Source: Alphaproteobacteria bacterium
Lineage (GTDB): Bacteria; Pseudomonadota; Alphaproteobacteria; JAJTHO01
Length of the DNA stretch: 12,025 bases
Direction of reading: 5' to 3'
NCBI GenBank assembly: GCA_021297975.1
Contig: JAJTHO010000017.1
Span: 1 to 12,025, forward strand
In this document: one piece after another, positions 1 to 6,961 of the stretch
How the letters are laid out: every line of letters begins with the position of its first letter
How positions within the stretch are numbered: the stretch's first letter is position 1
Notes under the pieces: model-generated
Told to the model about the DNA's origin: nothing
The model's input: the letters and a program-made list of their open reading frames with translations, nothing else
Databases searched by the model: none
Made by a program: the position numbers and the translations under genes

Positions 1-677
1 CCGGCGGTGCGCGAGACAACAAAATGCACGCGGTTGGGTTGCGGCACCACAACTTCGCGGGTGTCTTCCACGGTAACAATCCGCCGGTCGCGTGGGATAA
101 AATCCAAAAGTGCATTGAGAAATGTTGTTTTCCCGGTGCTGGTCGCGCCGCTGATAAGCACCGCTTCGCCGTTTTGCACCGCGCACACTAAATCCTCATA
201 GGGAAAATCGCTGTAGCGGCGCTTATCCACGCCCCGGTGCACCACCTCGCCGGTGAAGTGTTCCTGCGGCTTGAGGGAGAAATCATCGAGGCTGTAGCGC
301 TTGTTTTTATCAAAGCGGCGAATACAAATCGCAACGCCGTTGGTATCGCCCATCTCGTAACGGACGTTGCTGCCTAAAACCGCTTGAAAACGATGCCCAG
401 CGGGCAGCGTTGCGGCAAGAATCGGCAGCTCATTCAAATCAAAATTCTGTTCGGTCACGTTCGCCAGCATCCGGCACAGCGCATAGGTGGATTTAATGGT
501 CACTTCGTCAGCGCGCTGCGCCGCCCAGCCCTGGCTGCCGTGTTTTTTTATCAAGATTTCATCGGGGCGGTTGATGGCGATTTCTTCAACGCTAGTGTCG
601 TTGTAATATTTTTCAAACGGCTCCAGCGCCCGCATCAGAATGGGGTTGTTGAGAGAGGTGGTAAACAGCGTGCTCAT
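1..677 (-). CDS. virB11: VirB11-type secretion ATPase, C-terminus cut by window edge
   Basis: Translating the minus strand from ATG 677 gives 225 open codons running off the left edge. VirB11 proteins are hexameric cytoplasmic ATPases at the inner-membrane base of type IV secretion systems; they power substrate transfer and pilus assembly. Residues 1-150 match the family's N-terminal domain in layout (EKYYNDTSVEEIAINRPDEI, then FTGEVVHRGVDKRRY near 141-155). Residues 177-185 are the Walker A loop GATSTGKTT (Lys183), and residues 202-209 (TVEDTREV) form the Asp box with Glu204 and Asp205. Walker B and the His box would lie beyond the edge. The family is usually about 330-360 residues, so roughly one third is missing. 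The start is preceded by GAGGAGAAGGA, a strong ribosome-binding site that overlaps the virB10 stop; the 12-nt gap implies one mRNA with virB10. The absence of a stop is due only to the window boundary. Identification is firm. Confidence 0.95.
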   Translation of the reverse strand, partial: MSTLFTTSLNNPILMRALEPFEKYYNDTSVEEIAINRPDEILIKKHGSQGWAAQRADEVTIKSTYALCRMLANVTEQNFDLNELPILAATLPAGHRFQAVLGSNVRYEMGDTNGVAICIRRFDKNKRYSLDDFSLKPQEHFTGEVVHRGVDKRRYSDFPYEDLVCAVQNGEAVLISGATSTGKTTFLNALLDFIPRDRRIVTVEDTREVVVPQPNRVHFVVSRTA

Positions 678-689
678 GCGTCCTTCTCC

Positions 690-2417
690 TCATCGTTGTA
701 TGGGCGGCACAACCGGGTTTGGCGCGCCGGTCGGGGGGCCAAAACTATTCGGTGCCTGGCCAAGTTGGTTTGAGCTGAAGTTATCGAGGCCAAAGGGGCT
801 GTTGGGCGTTCCGCCGGAGCCGTCAAACGCGCCGCCTGCCGCACCTTGCTGCGCAACTTTACCCAAAATCTCCACCAGTTTCTCAGAGCCTGCGCCCACA
901 TCGCCGCGTTGTAAAGCCTTGATAAGCCCTTGCGCTTGGCTGACCAAATCGCCCGCAGGCCCCGCAGCGGTGAGGAGTTGCGGGCTTTTAAACTCGATGT
1001 CGCGGGTGGGGGTGATGAGAAAGCGCGTCCCGGCAGGAACGGTGATGATGGGGGTGGTGTTGACGTTTTGTTGCAGGAACTGCTGGGTGTTATTCACCGC
1101 ATCGCTGGAAAATTGCCGTAAAGCGAGGTTTTCACGGGTGGTGGTTTCTGTTGTTTGTGTGCCGCCGGTGCCTAGTAATCCGCCTACACCGCCGGAAATC
1201 GCCGTGCTGGTGACAGTTGCCGGGGAGAAGGCATAGTTTGAGACAACGCCAATGGCGGAAATTAACAGCGGCATCCCAAAGCGTTCAAACAGTTTGTTAT
1301 CCACGTCGCCAATCAAACCGGCGCGCCCCATCGGATCGGCGCCGGGGGCGCGCACATCAATGCCCACGCCGTCAGGGCGGATAATCCGGTTCCATTGCAC
1401 CTCAAGCCTCGAATCCCCGGCCTTCCCCAATGACTTGTATTCCCCAATAACCCGGCTACCGGCGGGAATCAGCACGTTGCGCCCTTCGCCCGAATACACA
1501 TGGTTTTCAACAATCGCGACAATGCGGCCTTTGGCAATCTGCGAGTTAATGGTGTTTTCCAAAACCGCCGGGATATAGCGATCAGCGGTGATAATGCGCG
1601 AGCGATCAACCGGATAGCTGGTTTGTGTTTTGCTGTAGCCAATCTCGGTATGATCAGCATCCGACATAATCCATTGGTTGCGGAATTGATTGCGCGGAAC
1701 GGGATTAATACCCAATTGGCCTTGCTTACGCAGCGCTTGAAGCTGCATGGCTTGCAGTTGCAGCGGTGTGGGGCCTGTTGGTTGCGGTGCGGGTATCTCG
1801 GCGATAGGGGCAGGCTCAAAGGCATTCTCACCCTGGCCGGTGATTTTTACAAACAGCGCCTCGCTGCCGGTATCCGTTGTGATGACAAGGTTTGTCTCAT
1901 ACACCCGCGCCTCAGAGGGCGCAAAGGTGATGTCAACGCGGCAGACGGGCGAGCTGGCATCTAAAATCGTGCCCGCTTCACAGGTGCCGCTCAGCCTGAA
2001 AATAGTTTCATCCCCGGCTATGCGCACGCCTTTGATGGTCAGCGGCGCTTCACCCTCGTTTTTAAGGGCAACGGCTTGGGTCTGGTCATCGCCAAGGGTG
2101 ACGGGCGGGAAGGCCAAATCCCCGGTGAGGGAGGTCAATTTCGCGGGTTTGGCGGGTACTATTTGCTGTTGCTGCACCACATCCAGGAGGTTTTTCACCG
2201 GGTCAACCTGCGCTTGTGTTTCCTCAGCGGGGGCAGGGGGCGGCTCGTCGCGGCCGCAACCAGTCAGGAGACAAAACAGCGTAATGCCTAAGATAGCCGT
2301 TATCAAAAAGCGATGAAAACTAATGCCAAAGCTATTGTTCATAGGGGGTTCACTCGGTAGCCTATCTTCCGCAGTATAGCCGCGAAACGCGGTGATAGTC
2401 CACTTAAAAAGTGACAT
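690..2417 (-). CDS. virB10: VirB10/TrbI-family core protein with Ig-like ASH domain and lipobox-like N-terminus
   Basis: VirB10 normally links the inner membrane to the outer-membrane pore of the T4SS core. From ATG 2417 (575 aa), residues about 37-54 are hydrophobic and end in LLTGC (Cys54), followed by a Pro/Glu-rich stretch. Residues about 98-196 look like an ASPM/SPD-2/Hydin (choice-of-anchor D) Ig-like domain, with Cys146 and Cys159 in the usual C...C-V-FAP context. Residues about 205-235 are Pro/Gln-rich. Residues about 265-475 are the TrbI/VirB10 beta-barrel (ADRYIPAVLENTINSQ, IPAGSRVIGEYKS, PAGTRFLITPTRDI), with the antenna helices around 375-450. The Asn/Gly/Pro-rich tail lengthens the C-terminus. 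The start is uncertain: ATG 2417 has a weak GGTG site 11 nt after the upstream stop; ATG 2342 has no Shine-Dalgarno but would give a classic lipoprotein signal (MNNSFGISFHRF...LLTGC). With the long start, the same segment could be the ordinary VirB10 transmembrane helix. Family assignment is sure; lipidation is inference. Confidence 0.93.
   Translation of the reverse strand: MSLFKWTITAFRGYTAEDRLPSEPPMNNSFGISFHRFLITAILGITLFCLLTGCGRDEPPPAPAEETQAQVDPVKNLLDVVQQQQIVPAKPAKLTSLTGDLAFPPVTLGDDQTQAVALKNEGEAPLTIKGVRIAGDETIFRLSGTCEAGTILDASSPVCRVDITFAPSEARVYETNLVITTDTGSEALFVKITGQGENAFEPAPIAEIPAPQPTGPTPLQLQAMQLQALRKQGQLGINPVPRNQFRNQWIMSDADHTEIGYSKTQTSYPVDRSRIITADRYIPAVLENTINSQIAKGRIVAIVENHVYSGEGRNVLIPAGSRVIGEYKSLGKAGDSRLEVQWNRIIRPDGVGIDVRAPGADPMGRAGLIGDVDNKLFERFGMPLLISAIGVVSNYAFSPATVTSTAISGGVGGLLGTGGTQTTETTTRENLALRQFSSDAVNNTQQFLQQNVNTTPIITVPAGTRFLITPTRDIEFKSPQLLTAAGPAGDLVSQAQGLIKALQRGDVGAGSEKLVEILGKVAQQGAAGGAFDGSGGTPNSPFGLDNFSSNQLGQAPNSFGPPTGAPNPVVPPIQR
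2380..2392 (-). repeat. small GC hairpin in the 5' region of virB10
   Basis: A perfect inverted repeat, CCGCG-AAA-CGCGG, lies between the two candidate virB10 starts (2417 and 2342). If ATG 2342 is used, this hairpin sits in the mRNA leader; if ATG 2417 is used, it is inside the coding region. A second small dyad, CACTT-AAA-AAGTG at 2401-2413, lies next to it. Function is unknown; I record it because it bears on the start choice. Confidence 0.4.
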
Positions 2418-2434
2418 ATATCACCATATTAATA
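2411..2434 (-). promoter_or_regulatory. candidate -10 box plus GTGA-N6-TCAC operator upstream of virB10
   Basis: On the minus strand, TATTAA (2434-2429) is followed after four bases by GTGATATATGTCAC (2424-2411), a near-perfect dyad of the GTGA-N6-TCAC type used by CRP/FNR-family regulators. The module matches the one upstream of virD4 (9057-9034) at 19 of 24 positions in the same orientation and spacing. I see no good -35 box at the expected distance. The -10-like part overlaps the TAA stop of the secretin-like gene, and the operator overlaps the long virB10 start codon. Transcription from here would begin near 2422 and would be almost leaderless for ATG 2417. The regulator is not in the window. 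Confidence 0.5.
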
Positions 2435-3916
2435 GCTAGATGTTTCAGGCAGGGTATCCGAGCTAACACCGCTGAGGCCATCATCAGGGTTGACAATAAC
2501 CCCAACATTCGATGCCGAGACTTTACGGCTTACAGTCGCGGCTTTAGCCGCTTTTTTGACCGGTTTTGCGCTGATTTTCTTGCTCTTTTTGTTGGGCTTC
2601 TCGGGTTTGACGCTGTCCGTCTTTTTTGGTTCTGTTACCACGGGTGTTTCCGGTGCGGCTGTGGGGGCTGGCTGCTGCGGAGTGTCTGCTGCATACGGAG
2701 GCTGAACCGCAGCAAAGCCAATCAACTTTGCGTTTTCAAGCAGCACGATAAGCTGTCTGCCGCCGCCCAAAGGAATACCCGTCAGTAACGTGTTTTGTGT
2801 TTGCGACAGCGCGGTTGAAAACGTTTTGTTGACGGTTGGTAGTGGGCTAGGCAGCTGACACTTAACCGCTGGGGCGGTAATGCGCACCACATCTACGGTT
2901 GCATTCAGCGTGACGCCGTCGTTTATTGCTTCGGCATTCAGGCTGGTGAGCAAAGCGCCCGGCAGCCCCCCGCCGCATCCTTCCGTGGCGCTGTTGACGC
3001 CGGCGGAAAAGGTGATGGTATCGCTGATCGGTGCTAGCACCAGACCGCTTTCAACCAGCACGCTGCGCACGTTGCGGCTCTGAAAAGCTTTGTTGAGGCT
3101 GGCGTTATCAAAATCACCTTGCAGCACATCACCCCCGCCGCCGATGCCCATGAGCGCGCCCAGATTCAGCTTTTCCGGCACACTATAATAGCGCACGCGT
3201 AGCGCTAGAGTAGGCTTTTGCGCGCGCAGGCTATCAAGCGTATAATTAAGGCTGGAAAGCTGGCTGCTGCTGATAGAAAGCCGCAGCGAGGCGGGTGTTT
3301 GCCGGCGCTCAACGCTATCAATGCCGCTGTTTTTTAAGGCTTGTTCCAAGCTGGTGTAATAGTCGGTGCTGCGGTTAAAGGCGGCAGCGTTGCTGCTTGG
3401 GTTTTGCTGTTGATAGCTGCTGAAATAGCCGAGTGGCGGCAGCGGCACATCCACCGTTCCCCGGCGGAGGATGTTTAAAACTTTGCCGTCCTCAAGGCGC
3501 ACGAAAAAGCCGCCTTGATTGCCAAGCTCGTTCATGGCGCTTGCAAAAGTACCGCTTAAATTCACATCGTTCAGCGTCCGGTCGTTTACTTCCGGGTCAA
3601 TCGACAATTTGTAATCCAGCCCCGACAGGAGTTTCAGCAAGACATCGGATAAAAATGCTTCTTTCAGCTGAATCGGCTCAATCGGGCTCTGCGGCAGCGG
3701 CTCACCCGCAGACAGTGTGTAGGCGTAGAGGAACGGTTTGCTGGTGGTCAAATTGATAGGAAACGCTGATGGCGCTGCTACAGTTTTAGCCGTGCTGGCG
3801 GCAGTTTGCGCACCGATAGTGGATACAGCGGATTTCTTGCCATTTTTAAGTGGCGGCACAGCGCAGGCTGTCAAGCTAAGAGCCAGAACTAAGGGTATAA
3901 TCGAGCGGTTAACCAT
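2429..3916 (-). CDS. secretin-like outer-membrane lipoprotein (PilN/BfpB type)
   Basis: A 495-residue protein starting at ATG 3916, with AGAGAG eight bases upstream. Residues 1-18 form a lipoprotein signal with lipobox LTAC (Cys18). Residues about 83-155 resemble the STN/N0 domain of secretins (FLSDVLLKLLSGLDYKLSIDPEV, LSGTFASAMNELGNQGGFFV, then a VDVPLP edge strand). Residues about 185-245 resemble an N1 domain. Residues about 250-405 resemble a short secretin core, ending in a GIPLGGGRQLIVLLENAKL stretch (split here as GIPLGGGRQLI and VLLENAKL) like the secretin C-terminal strands. Residues 410-465 are Pro- then Lys-rich. Secretins form large outer-membrane channels, and the PilN/BfpB branch are lipoproteins of type IVb pili. 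Its place between virB9 and virB10 suggests it joins the T4SS outer-membrane complex. The family call rests on motif layout, not on alignment, and the core is shorter than in typical secretins, so channel activity is uncertain. Confidence 0.72.
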   Translation of the reverse strand: MVNRSIIPLVLALSLTACAVPPLKNGKKSAVSTIGAQTAASTAKTVAAPSAFPINLTTSKPFLYAYTLSAGEPLPQSPIEPIQLKEAFLSDVLLKLLSGLDYKLSIDPEVNDRTLNDVNLSGTFASAMNELGNQGGFFVRLEDGKVLNILRRGTVDVPLPPLGYFSSYQQQNPSSNAAAFNRSTDYYTSLEQALKNSGIDSVERRQTPASLRLSISSSQLSSLNYTLDSLRAQKPTLALRVRYYSVPEKLNLGALMGIGGGGDVLQGDFDNASLNKAFQSRNVRSVLVESGLVLAPISDTITFSAGVNSATEGCGGGLPGALLTSLNAEAINDGVTLNATVDVVRITAPAVKCQLPSPLPTVNKTFSTALSQTQNTLLTGIPLGGGRQLIVLLENAKLIGFAAVQPPYAADTPQQPAPTAAPETPVVTEPKKTDSVKPEKPNKKSKKISAKPVKKAAKAATVSRKVSASNVGVIVNPDDGLSGVSSDTLPETSSY

Positions 3917-3962
3917 GATGCGTACTCTCTTTGTTTTGTTTGTTTTTTTAGTAATTTAAGCG

Positions 3963-4091
3963 CAATGCGCGGCGTCATCCCGACCAAAGCGAAGCGACGT
4001 GGAGGGATCTCCTTGTTAACGGGAGATTCCTCGACTAAAGCCGCGCTGCGGCTTTTGCTCGGAATGACGACTTTTTTTAAAACAATGCGCG
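3963..4091. mobile_element. MITE-like inverted-repeat element between virB9 and the secretin-like gene
   Basis: An imperfect inverted repeat spans about 3973-4069. The left arm starts CGTCATCCCGA, and the right arm ends TCGGAATGACG, its near complement. Inner arm parts GAGGGATCTCC and GGGAGATTCCTC also pair, and short insertions make the right arm longer. This is the familiar class of intergenic palindromes beginning CGTCAT(T/C)CCGA and carrying GAAGCGA and GGAATCTC-like boxes, found dispersed in many bacterial genomes. A perfect 9-bp direct repeat, CAATGCGCG, flanks it (3963-3971 and 4083-4091). On the left the repeat adjoins the arm; on the right about a dozen T/A-rich bases intervene, so calling it a target-site duplication is tentative. 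It encodes nothing. It could also form an mRNA hairpin that attenuates transcription or stabilises the virB9 message. Confidence 0.65.
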
Positions 4092-4103
4092 TACGTGCTT
4101 TTT

Positions 4104-5879
4104 TCATTTCATCCATCCCGCGTTATTGTTCTGGGCGGGTTGCCCGCTCCAGGGGGTTGGTTGTTGGGGAACGGGCGCGGCAAAAGGCATGCCGCCGCCC
4201 ATGGTGTTTGGTTGGCGCGAGCTGATACCAAAGCTGCTGCCGGATTGATTCGCCTGTACCGTTGGCACGCCGCGCAGCGGTTGCAGGGCGCGCTGGTAAT
4301 CATTGGCGCTATAGCCGCCACCGGGAAGGCGTTGGGGGATAGGATAGGCTTGCGGCGGAATAAACGCCTGAGGTTGCCGCATCTGTGATGGTGCCATCGG
4401 CGCATAGCCGGGTGCGGGCATTGAGTATTGCGGCCATTGTTGTTGTTGGGCAAAGGGCTGCGGGCCCCCGATACTGGGCGGGCCCCCGATAATGCTGCCG
4501 CCATAGCCGCCGTAAGCCTGGCTGTAATTTTGTGGTTGTTGGGGCTGTTGGAATTGCGGCTGAAACTGTGGTTGTTGAACCTGTTGCGGTTGATGTTGGA
4601 TAATGGGCCCTGCGATTTGCGGCGAGCCGGGAATCCGCCCGGCGTTGCCTTGGGCAAAATTGGGCTGACGGTTCACGCCGCCTTGGGGCATGCCGTATTG
4701 CTCGCCCAGACCCGGCGCAGCTTCCCCCGCTGGGCGGGCATTAAAGAATAAAGACGGGTCATTACTGGGCACAGACGGCGGCATCCCGCGAGAGCCATCA
4801 AACGTGCGCGGCGCGCCGGCCTGATACACACAGACCACCCGGTCGCCATTGCGCAGCGTGAAGTTGCCGACAGCTTCTGCGATAATAATATTGCCATTGG
4901 GCCCTGCGGTGCGGGTGTTGACCATGGAATCCACGCCATCCACCACGCGGAATACCACGGGGCGGCGCACGGTTTCGGCCTTATCGCCGTAATCAAAATA
5001 CGTCCAGATACCATCGGTAAAGGCACGCAGCGGCGCAATTTCTATATCTTCCGGCGACGGCGCATAGATTTTCATATCAAAGCGCAGGTTGGCCGGGTCA
5101 AAGGCTATCGAGCGGATATAATCCGGCGCGTTGCCGCGTCCGGTGCTGACACCCATAAAGCTGCTGTTCACCGCGCCATACATGGGCTGCTGCTGCACGG
5201 CGTTGGTGTTGTTTTGAAACGGTTGTCCGGTCAGCGCATTAATCGGCTGGCCGCCGCCTGAGCCGCCACCTCCGGCATTATAGGCTTCGGGGTTCGCCAT
5301 GATATACACGGTAAAATCGGTGATGTTTTTAGAATTCCAGCCTTCCGAGCGGAGGTAGAAATTGTAAATATTCCCGGAAGTCCCAATCACCGTCATGTTG
5401 GTGTCTGCGCCCGCGTGCAGCGGGCGAATGGCGATGATATACGGCTTGCCGCGAATGGGCTGCGCCTCAAAAATCGTGGTATCGCCAAGAATAATCTCCG
5501 ACACGTTTTCCCATTGAGGCAATTCCAGCGTGGTTGTCATGAATTCGCGGGTGCGCACCGCCATCACGTAATCCGGACGCCAGACATAGCGAACAATACC
5601 GGGGGCAATCTGGCCGCTGCTGGGTTCGGGTCTGTTCCAGCTTTCCTGAATCGCGCCCAGCGGTGCGCTGGGATCGCGCTGCAGCGGCGGGAAGTTCCCT
5701 TGCGCTTGCGCCTGAAGGTCTGCGTCTGTTTGACTGATGAAGGCGGGTTGCTGCTGGCCGTTTGGCGCGATACCTGTTGGAATAGCATTCGGATTGCCCA
5801 GCGGCGGCGCAATCTGGGCTTCAGCATGAAGACTCCATGCCGTTAAAAACATTGCGATGAGGAGGCGGTGCCGCACCAT
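4104..5879 (-). CDS. virB9: VirB9/TrbG/CagX-family core protein with long Pro/Gln-rich tail
   Basis: VirB9 forms the ring of the T4SS outer-membrane core with VirB7 and VirB10. I start it at ATG 5879, giving 591 aa: AGGAG lies eight bases upstream, and the ATG overlaps the virB8 stop as TGATG. A TTG one codon earlier (5882) is possible but less likely. Residues 1-22 are a Sec signal peptide with probable cleavage after HAEA. Residues about 95-196 form the N-terminal beta domain (VRYVWRPDYVMAVRTREFMTTTLELP...). A Gly/Asn/Gln linker covers about 200-255. Residues about 256-355 form the C-terminal VirB9 domain (LRAFTDGIWTYFDYGDKAET, RRPVVFRVVDG, FTLRNGDRVVCVYQAG). From about 365 to the end is a low-complexity Pro/Gln/Gly tail. 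VirB9 proteins are usually about 270-300 aa, so the tail nearly doubles the length. Family call is firm; the tail's role is unknown. Confidence 0.93.
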   Translation of the reverse strand: MVRHRLLIAMFLTAWSLHAEAQIAPPLGNPNAIPTGIAPNGQQQPAFISQTDADLQAQAQGNFPPLQRDPSAPLGAIQESWNRPEPSSGQIAPGIVRYVWRPDYVMAVRTREFMTTTLELPQWENVSEIILGDTTIFEAQPIRGKPYIIAIRPLHAGADTNMTVIGTSGNIYNFYLRSEGWNSKNITDFTVYIMANPEAYNAGGGGSGGGQPINALTGQPFQNNTNAVQQQPMYGAVNSSFMGVSTGRGNAPDYIRSIAFDPANLRFDMKIYAPSPEDIEIAPLRAFTDGIWTYFDYGDKAETVRRPVVFRVVDGVDSMVNTRTAGPNGNIIIAEAVGNFTLRNGDRVVCVYQAGAPRTFDGSRGMPPSVPSNDPSLFFNARPAGEAAPGLGEQYGMPQGGVNRQPNFAQGNAGRIPGSPQIAGPIIQHQPQQVQQPQFQPQFQQPQQPQNYSQAYGGYGGSIIGGPPSIGGPQPFAQQQQWPQYSMPAPGYAPMAPSQMRQPQAFIPPQAYPIPQRLPGGGYSANDYQRALQPLRGVPTVQANQSGSSFGISSRQPNTMGGGMPFAAPVPQQPTPWSGQPAQNNNAGWMK

Positions 5880-6643
5880 CAACGAAACTCCTGCCGACTA
5901 TAATCAAACACGGTAAAGCCAAGAGGGTTAAGATATCGTTCCTCAAAACCAATATTTTGCTTGCGGAAGCCAAATTTCACGAGGCCGACCCAGGCTTTTT
6001 TATCCAGTTCTTTGCCGCGCCGATCGACGATGCTGGTTGTGAAATACACCTCAACAAAGTTTTGGCTTTTCCGAACAACCCGCGTTATCGCAACGGTTTG
6101 GGCGGTTTGCGCCGATTGTAATTGTGGATAAATGACCACGCGTTCACGCATAAAATTGACATACGGATCCTCTTCCATACGCGGGCGGACGTATTCACGC
6201 CAGCGCCGCTGCTGCTCGTCTGTATCCAGCACAATTTCTTCATAGTTTTTGACGAATTCCCCGGCCATTGCCTCAAGCAGCAGCTGAAAGCCGCTGGCGT
6301 CTTTATTTATTGGCTCAATCCGCACCACTTGTTCGCTTTTATCTTGCAGGGTTACAAGGAAAGGCTCAACCCGCTTCAGCGGCACCAATTGCGTTACCGC
6401 AAACACCAGCACAATATTGAATAACATACTGATATAAAACGCGAGGGCGAACACGCGGGTGGTAAACAGCTGGCGCTTGCCTTCTAAGACAGGCACGCCG
6501 ACATTGGCGGGATAGGCGCCGATGCGGTCTTGCCCTTGATTTGGTGCGGCGCGAATCTGCGGATCAAGGCGCGCGTGCATCCCGCCGGTGCTTTTGTCCA
6601 AAAGCCGGCTCATTCTATCGCGGAGGGTATCGTTTTCAGACAT
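5879..6643 (-). CDS. virB8: VirB8-family inner-membrane assembly protein
   Basis: VirB8 is a bitopic inner-membrane protein that nucleates T4SS assembly and contacts VirB9 and VirB10 through its periplasmic domain. The 254-residue product has a cytoplasmic N-terminus of about 60 residues, one transmembrane helix at about 63-86 (VFALAFYISMLFNIVLVFAV), then a periplasmic VirB8 domain: VEPFLVTLQDKSEQVVRIEP, a helical stretch with FVKNYEEIVLDTDEQQRRW, and strands VAITRVVRKSQNFVEVYFTT and KAWVGLVKFGFR, closing with the conserved-type NPLGFTVFDYSRQEFR end. Length fits the family. Its ATG shares a base with the stop of the upstream lipoprotein gene (TGATG), and its own stop does the same with virB9, so the three are probably translationally coupled; no clear Shine-Dalgarno precedes this ATG. 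Confidence is high. Confidence 0.93.
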   Translation of the reverse strand: MSENDTLRDRMSRLLDKSTGGMHARLDPQIRAAPNQGQDRIGAYPANVGVPVLEGKRQLFTTRVFALAFYISMLFNIVLVFAVTQLVPLKRVEPFLVTLQDKSEQVVRIEPINKDASGFQLLLEAMAGEFVKNYEEIVLDTDEQQRRWREYVRPRMEEDPYVNFMRERVVIYPQLQSAQTAQTVAITRVVRKSQNFVEVYFTTSIVDRRGKELDKKAWVGLVKFGFRKQNIGFEERYLNPLGFTVFDYSRQEFR

Positions 6644-6852
6644 CAGCCGTGGCGCACGCCTTCTCCTGGTTTTTTACCGCCAGTTTGCCAATCGCCCCAT
6701 TGTTGCGGCACTTCCAAACAGGCGCAAGGGCTGCGTTTCAAATCATCATTTGAACGGCCAATACCAACCGGTTCCGGCACTTCATAGCTGCCGAATAAAG
6801 ACTCACAGCCGCTCAGCAGTAACAGGGCTGAAACAACGATAATAACCCGCAT
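6643..6852 (-). CDS. small VirB7-like lipoprotein
   Basis: A 69-residue protein beginning at ATG 6852 with AAGGA seven bases upstream. Residues 1-15 are a hydrophobic signal, and LLSGC gives a good lipobox with Cys16. The mature part is about 54 residues with a Cys-X-Cys pair (Cys43, Cys45), two Trp residues and a Gly/Lys-rich end. Size, lipidation and position directly before virB8 and virB9 fit VirB7, the small lipoprotein that anchors VirB9 at the outer membrane. VirB7 proteins are too short and varied for a sequence-only family call, so this rests on size, lipobox and context. It is the first gene of the lipoprotein-virB8-virB9 overlap series; a 109-nt gap separates it from virD4, in which I see no clear terminator or promoter. 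Confidence 0.75.
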   Translation of the reverse strand: MRVIIVVSALLLLSGCESLFGSYEVPEPVGIGRSNDDLKRSPCACLEVPQQWGDWQTGGKKPGEGVRHG

Positions 6853-6961
6853 GGCTCCATCCTTTTCGTTATTTTATGACCAAGTGTAGCGGAGGGAAGG
6901 TTAGTAAAAAGTTAACAAGCGTGATGCGGATTGCGCCAATATCGAAACGGGTATGCTTATT

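Noticed and set aside
122..148. VirB11 Walker A with ATST in place of the textbook GTGS
   Set aside because: The G-x4-GK-[ST] rule is kept and the STGKTT form is common among VirB11 proteins, so this is not unusual.
384..2316. Several plus-strand open frames of 100-200 codons opposite virB11 and virB10
   Set aside because: They lie fully antisense to genes with clear family motifs, and their translations show no recognisable domains; they are shadow frames.
5877..5882. TTG start one codon before the virB9 ATG
   Set aside because: ATG 5879 has AGGAG at a normal eight-base spacing and forms the same TGATG overlap seen at the previous junction, so the ATG is preferred.
6853..6961. Possible terminator or regulated promoter between virD4 and the VirB7-like gene
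   Set aside because: I found no stable hairpin with a T-tract, no paired -35/-10 boxes of good match and no copy of the GTGA-N6-TCAC dyad; only the ribosome-binding site is clear.
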